DNA from: Peribacillus sp. ACCC06369
GTDB lineage: Bacteria > Bacillota > Bacilli > Bacillales > DSM-1321
Direction of reading: 5' to 3'
Length of the DNA: 64,000 bases
Assembly: GCF_030348945.1 (NCBI RefSeq)
Contig: NZ_JAUCEN010000002.1
Location: forward strand, 4,836,001-4,900,000
The notes beneath the pieces are model-generated. The model saw only the letters and a list, made by a program, of their open reading frames with translations. It made no database searches and was not told where the DNA came from. Shown here piece by piece: positions 63,288-64,000 of this stretch (its first letter is position 1; every line of letters starts with the position of its first letter). The translations under genes and the position numbers were made by a program.

Positions 63288-64000
63288 CTATTTGACGTTA
63301 AAGCACCGCTTCCCTTTATATAGATAATAATCCTGTCTTTGAATGGTTTTGAATCCACAAGATTCATAGAGTCTTAAAGCATGCTCATTAGTCGCCTCGA
63401 CCTCGAGAAAAATATCATATCCCAGCTGGCATTGTTCGGCTACAACCTTTTTCAATGCCTTTCTGCCAAGTCCGTTTCCCTGGTATTCCGGCAAAATGGA
63501 AAATCCATAAATCCACGCTTCCCGGTCTGAATGATCAACACGGATCTTACCGACCGCGCGGCCATCCTTTTCAATCATCATGGTTTTCAGAGTATCCTCA
63601 TATAGGATGCGCTGATAATAATCCTTCGCCTCTTGTTTCGTAAATTGGAAACACTGAATATCCAGCTGAATTTCCGTTTCCTCATCATCTCTCCGTGAAG
63701 GGCGAACGACTGCATCCTCATAATCATCCAGTTCCGTTTGAGACCATTTCATTTGAAACTCAGAAAAAGAAAACTCACATGGGAGCTGTTTCAAGAATCC
63801 TGTCCCTGAATGGGATTGGGAAGGTGCGTTCAAGATGATCAACTTATAGTTGCGCTCCACGGCACTCCTTATAGCTTCGTCCATCAGCTTTGTAAAAATG
63901 CCTTGCCTCCGAAAATCAGGGTGTACCATCCCACACATCTCCACTTTGTTTCCAAAATCGTAAAGACCAAGAAAACCAACAAGTTTTACTCCATCGTAGT
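63288..64000 (-). CDS. GNAT-family N-acetyltransferase with two GNAT domains (5' end outside window)
   Basis: The frame is open to the window edge, so the N-terminus is missing. At least 237 residues remain. The first GNAT domain shows its core acetyl-CoA region VEMCGMVHPDFRRQGIFTKL (R/Q-x-x-G-x-G/A-like RRQGIF), the second IYGFSILPEYQGNGLGRKAL followed by LEVEATNEHALRLYESCGFK. Two tandem GNAT folds with the second one catalytic are common in Bacillus (YkwB/YjcF-like to arylamine types); the acceptor is unknown. The gene precedes dinB-like by 16 bp. Confidence 0.88.
   Translation of the reverse strand, partial: YDGVKLVGFLGLYDFGNKVEMCGMVHPDFRRQGIFTKLMDEAIRSAVERNYKLIILNAPSQSHSGTGFLKQLPCEFSFSEFQMKWSQTELDDYEDAVVRPSRRDDEETEIQLDIQCFQFTKQEAKDYYQRILYEDTLKTMMIEKDGRAVGKIRVDHSDREAWIYGFSILPEYQGNGLGRKALKKVVAEQCQLGYDIFLEVEATNEHALRLYESCGFKTIQRQDYYLYKGKRCFNVK

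Overview
The window looks like chromosome from an aerobic, endospore-forming member of the Bacillaceae, most like Peribacillus / the former Bacillus simplex group; the species is an inference. The grounds are moderate AT content, strong AGGAGG-type ribosome binding sites with frequent TTG starts, the Bacillus gene orders put(C)-putP-putR and glpP-glpF-glpK-glpD, an S-box riboswitch, a PurR box, Zur boxes, cre sites, and sporulation or germination genes (cwlJ, a SASP-like peptide, a YqgT-like peptidase). No rRNA, tRNA, intact transposase, phage structural module or CRISPR array was found.

Layout. 1-3.3 kb: proline catabolism (end of a P5C dehydrogenase, putP, putR). 3.4-10.7 kb: an MBL-fold hydrolase, a remnant of an alanine/glycine symporter, then the glycerol regulon on the minus strand (glpP, glpF, glpK, glpD) with two GlpP-type antitermination leaders; the glpD leader carries about 0.9 kb of tandem repeat. 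10.8-21.7 kb: unknown protein, S-box/MetE-like enzyme, ArsR regulator and MFS exporter, degenerate M50-like membrane protein, CoA-transferase, lysine permease, secreted neutral protease followed by a second repeat array, SET protein. 21.9-26.4 kb: GH3 hexosaminidase, TrmB regulator, TSUP exporter, small proteins. 26.4-30.2 kb: an AT-rich accessory stretch with small unknown genes, a DUF1259 protein, a YozG/YoaS-like pair and several copies of a dispersed repeat. 30.2-38.2 kb: SDR, PpiB, quinone reductase, PAS kinase, CwlJ, VOC protein, alkaline phosphatase. 38.6-41 kb: a zinc-starvation cluster (S14, L33, YciC-like GTPase, a decayed oxidoreductase) with Zur boxes. 41.3-50.8 kb: GIY-YIG protein, second alkaline phosphatase with a Pho box, purT, LysM/M14 peptidase, glycosyltransferase pseudogene, catalase with a PerR box. 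51.4-64 kb: TetR regulator, YvlD-like protein, secreted nuclease, amino acid permease, DUF4349 lipoprotein, TspO, a third repeat array, a giant secreted nucleotidase, DUF2798 protein, DinB and GNAT proteins.

Two signals stand out. First, three intergenic arrays at unrelated loci (about 6.39-7.30, 20.31-21.06 and 57.39-57.59 kb) use one unit: a 14-bp core TTTACTCGTGAGTT plus a 7-bp variable part, period mostly 21 bp, i.e. two helical turns. Two smaller arrays (15.17 and 18.35 kb) have the same architecture with unrelated cores. Second, two short intergenic loci (35.13 and 46.89 kb) share a 56-nt block with 46 identical positions. The block starts 7 nt downstream of a -10 hexamer in both copies and keeps two hairpins, one through wobble-compatible changes, and each transcript ends at a terminator. 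That is good evidence for a duplicated structured RNA; one copy has a CcpA cre site inside its promoter.

How the genes work together: glycerol uptake and oxidation form one GlpP/CcpA-controlled unit. The secreted nuclease, 2',3'-cyclic nucleotidase/5'-nucleotidase and two alkaline phosphatases could together turn extracellular nucleic acid into phosphate. The zinc cluster replaces Zn-dependent ribosomal proteins with Zn-free paralogues and supplies a zinc metallochaperone.
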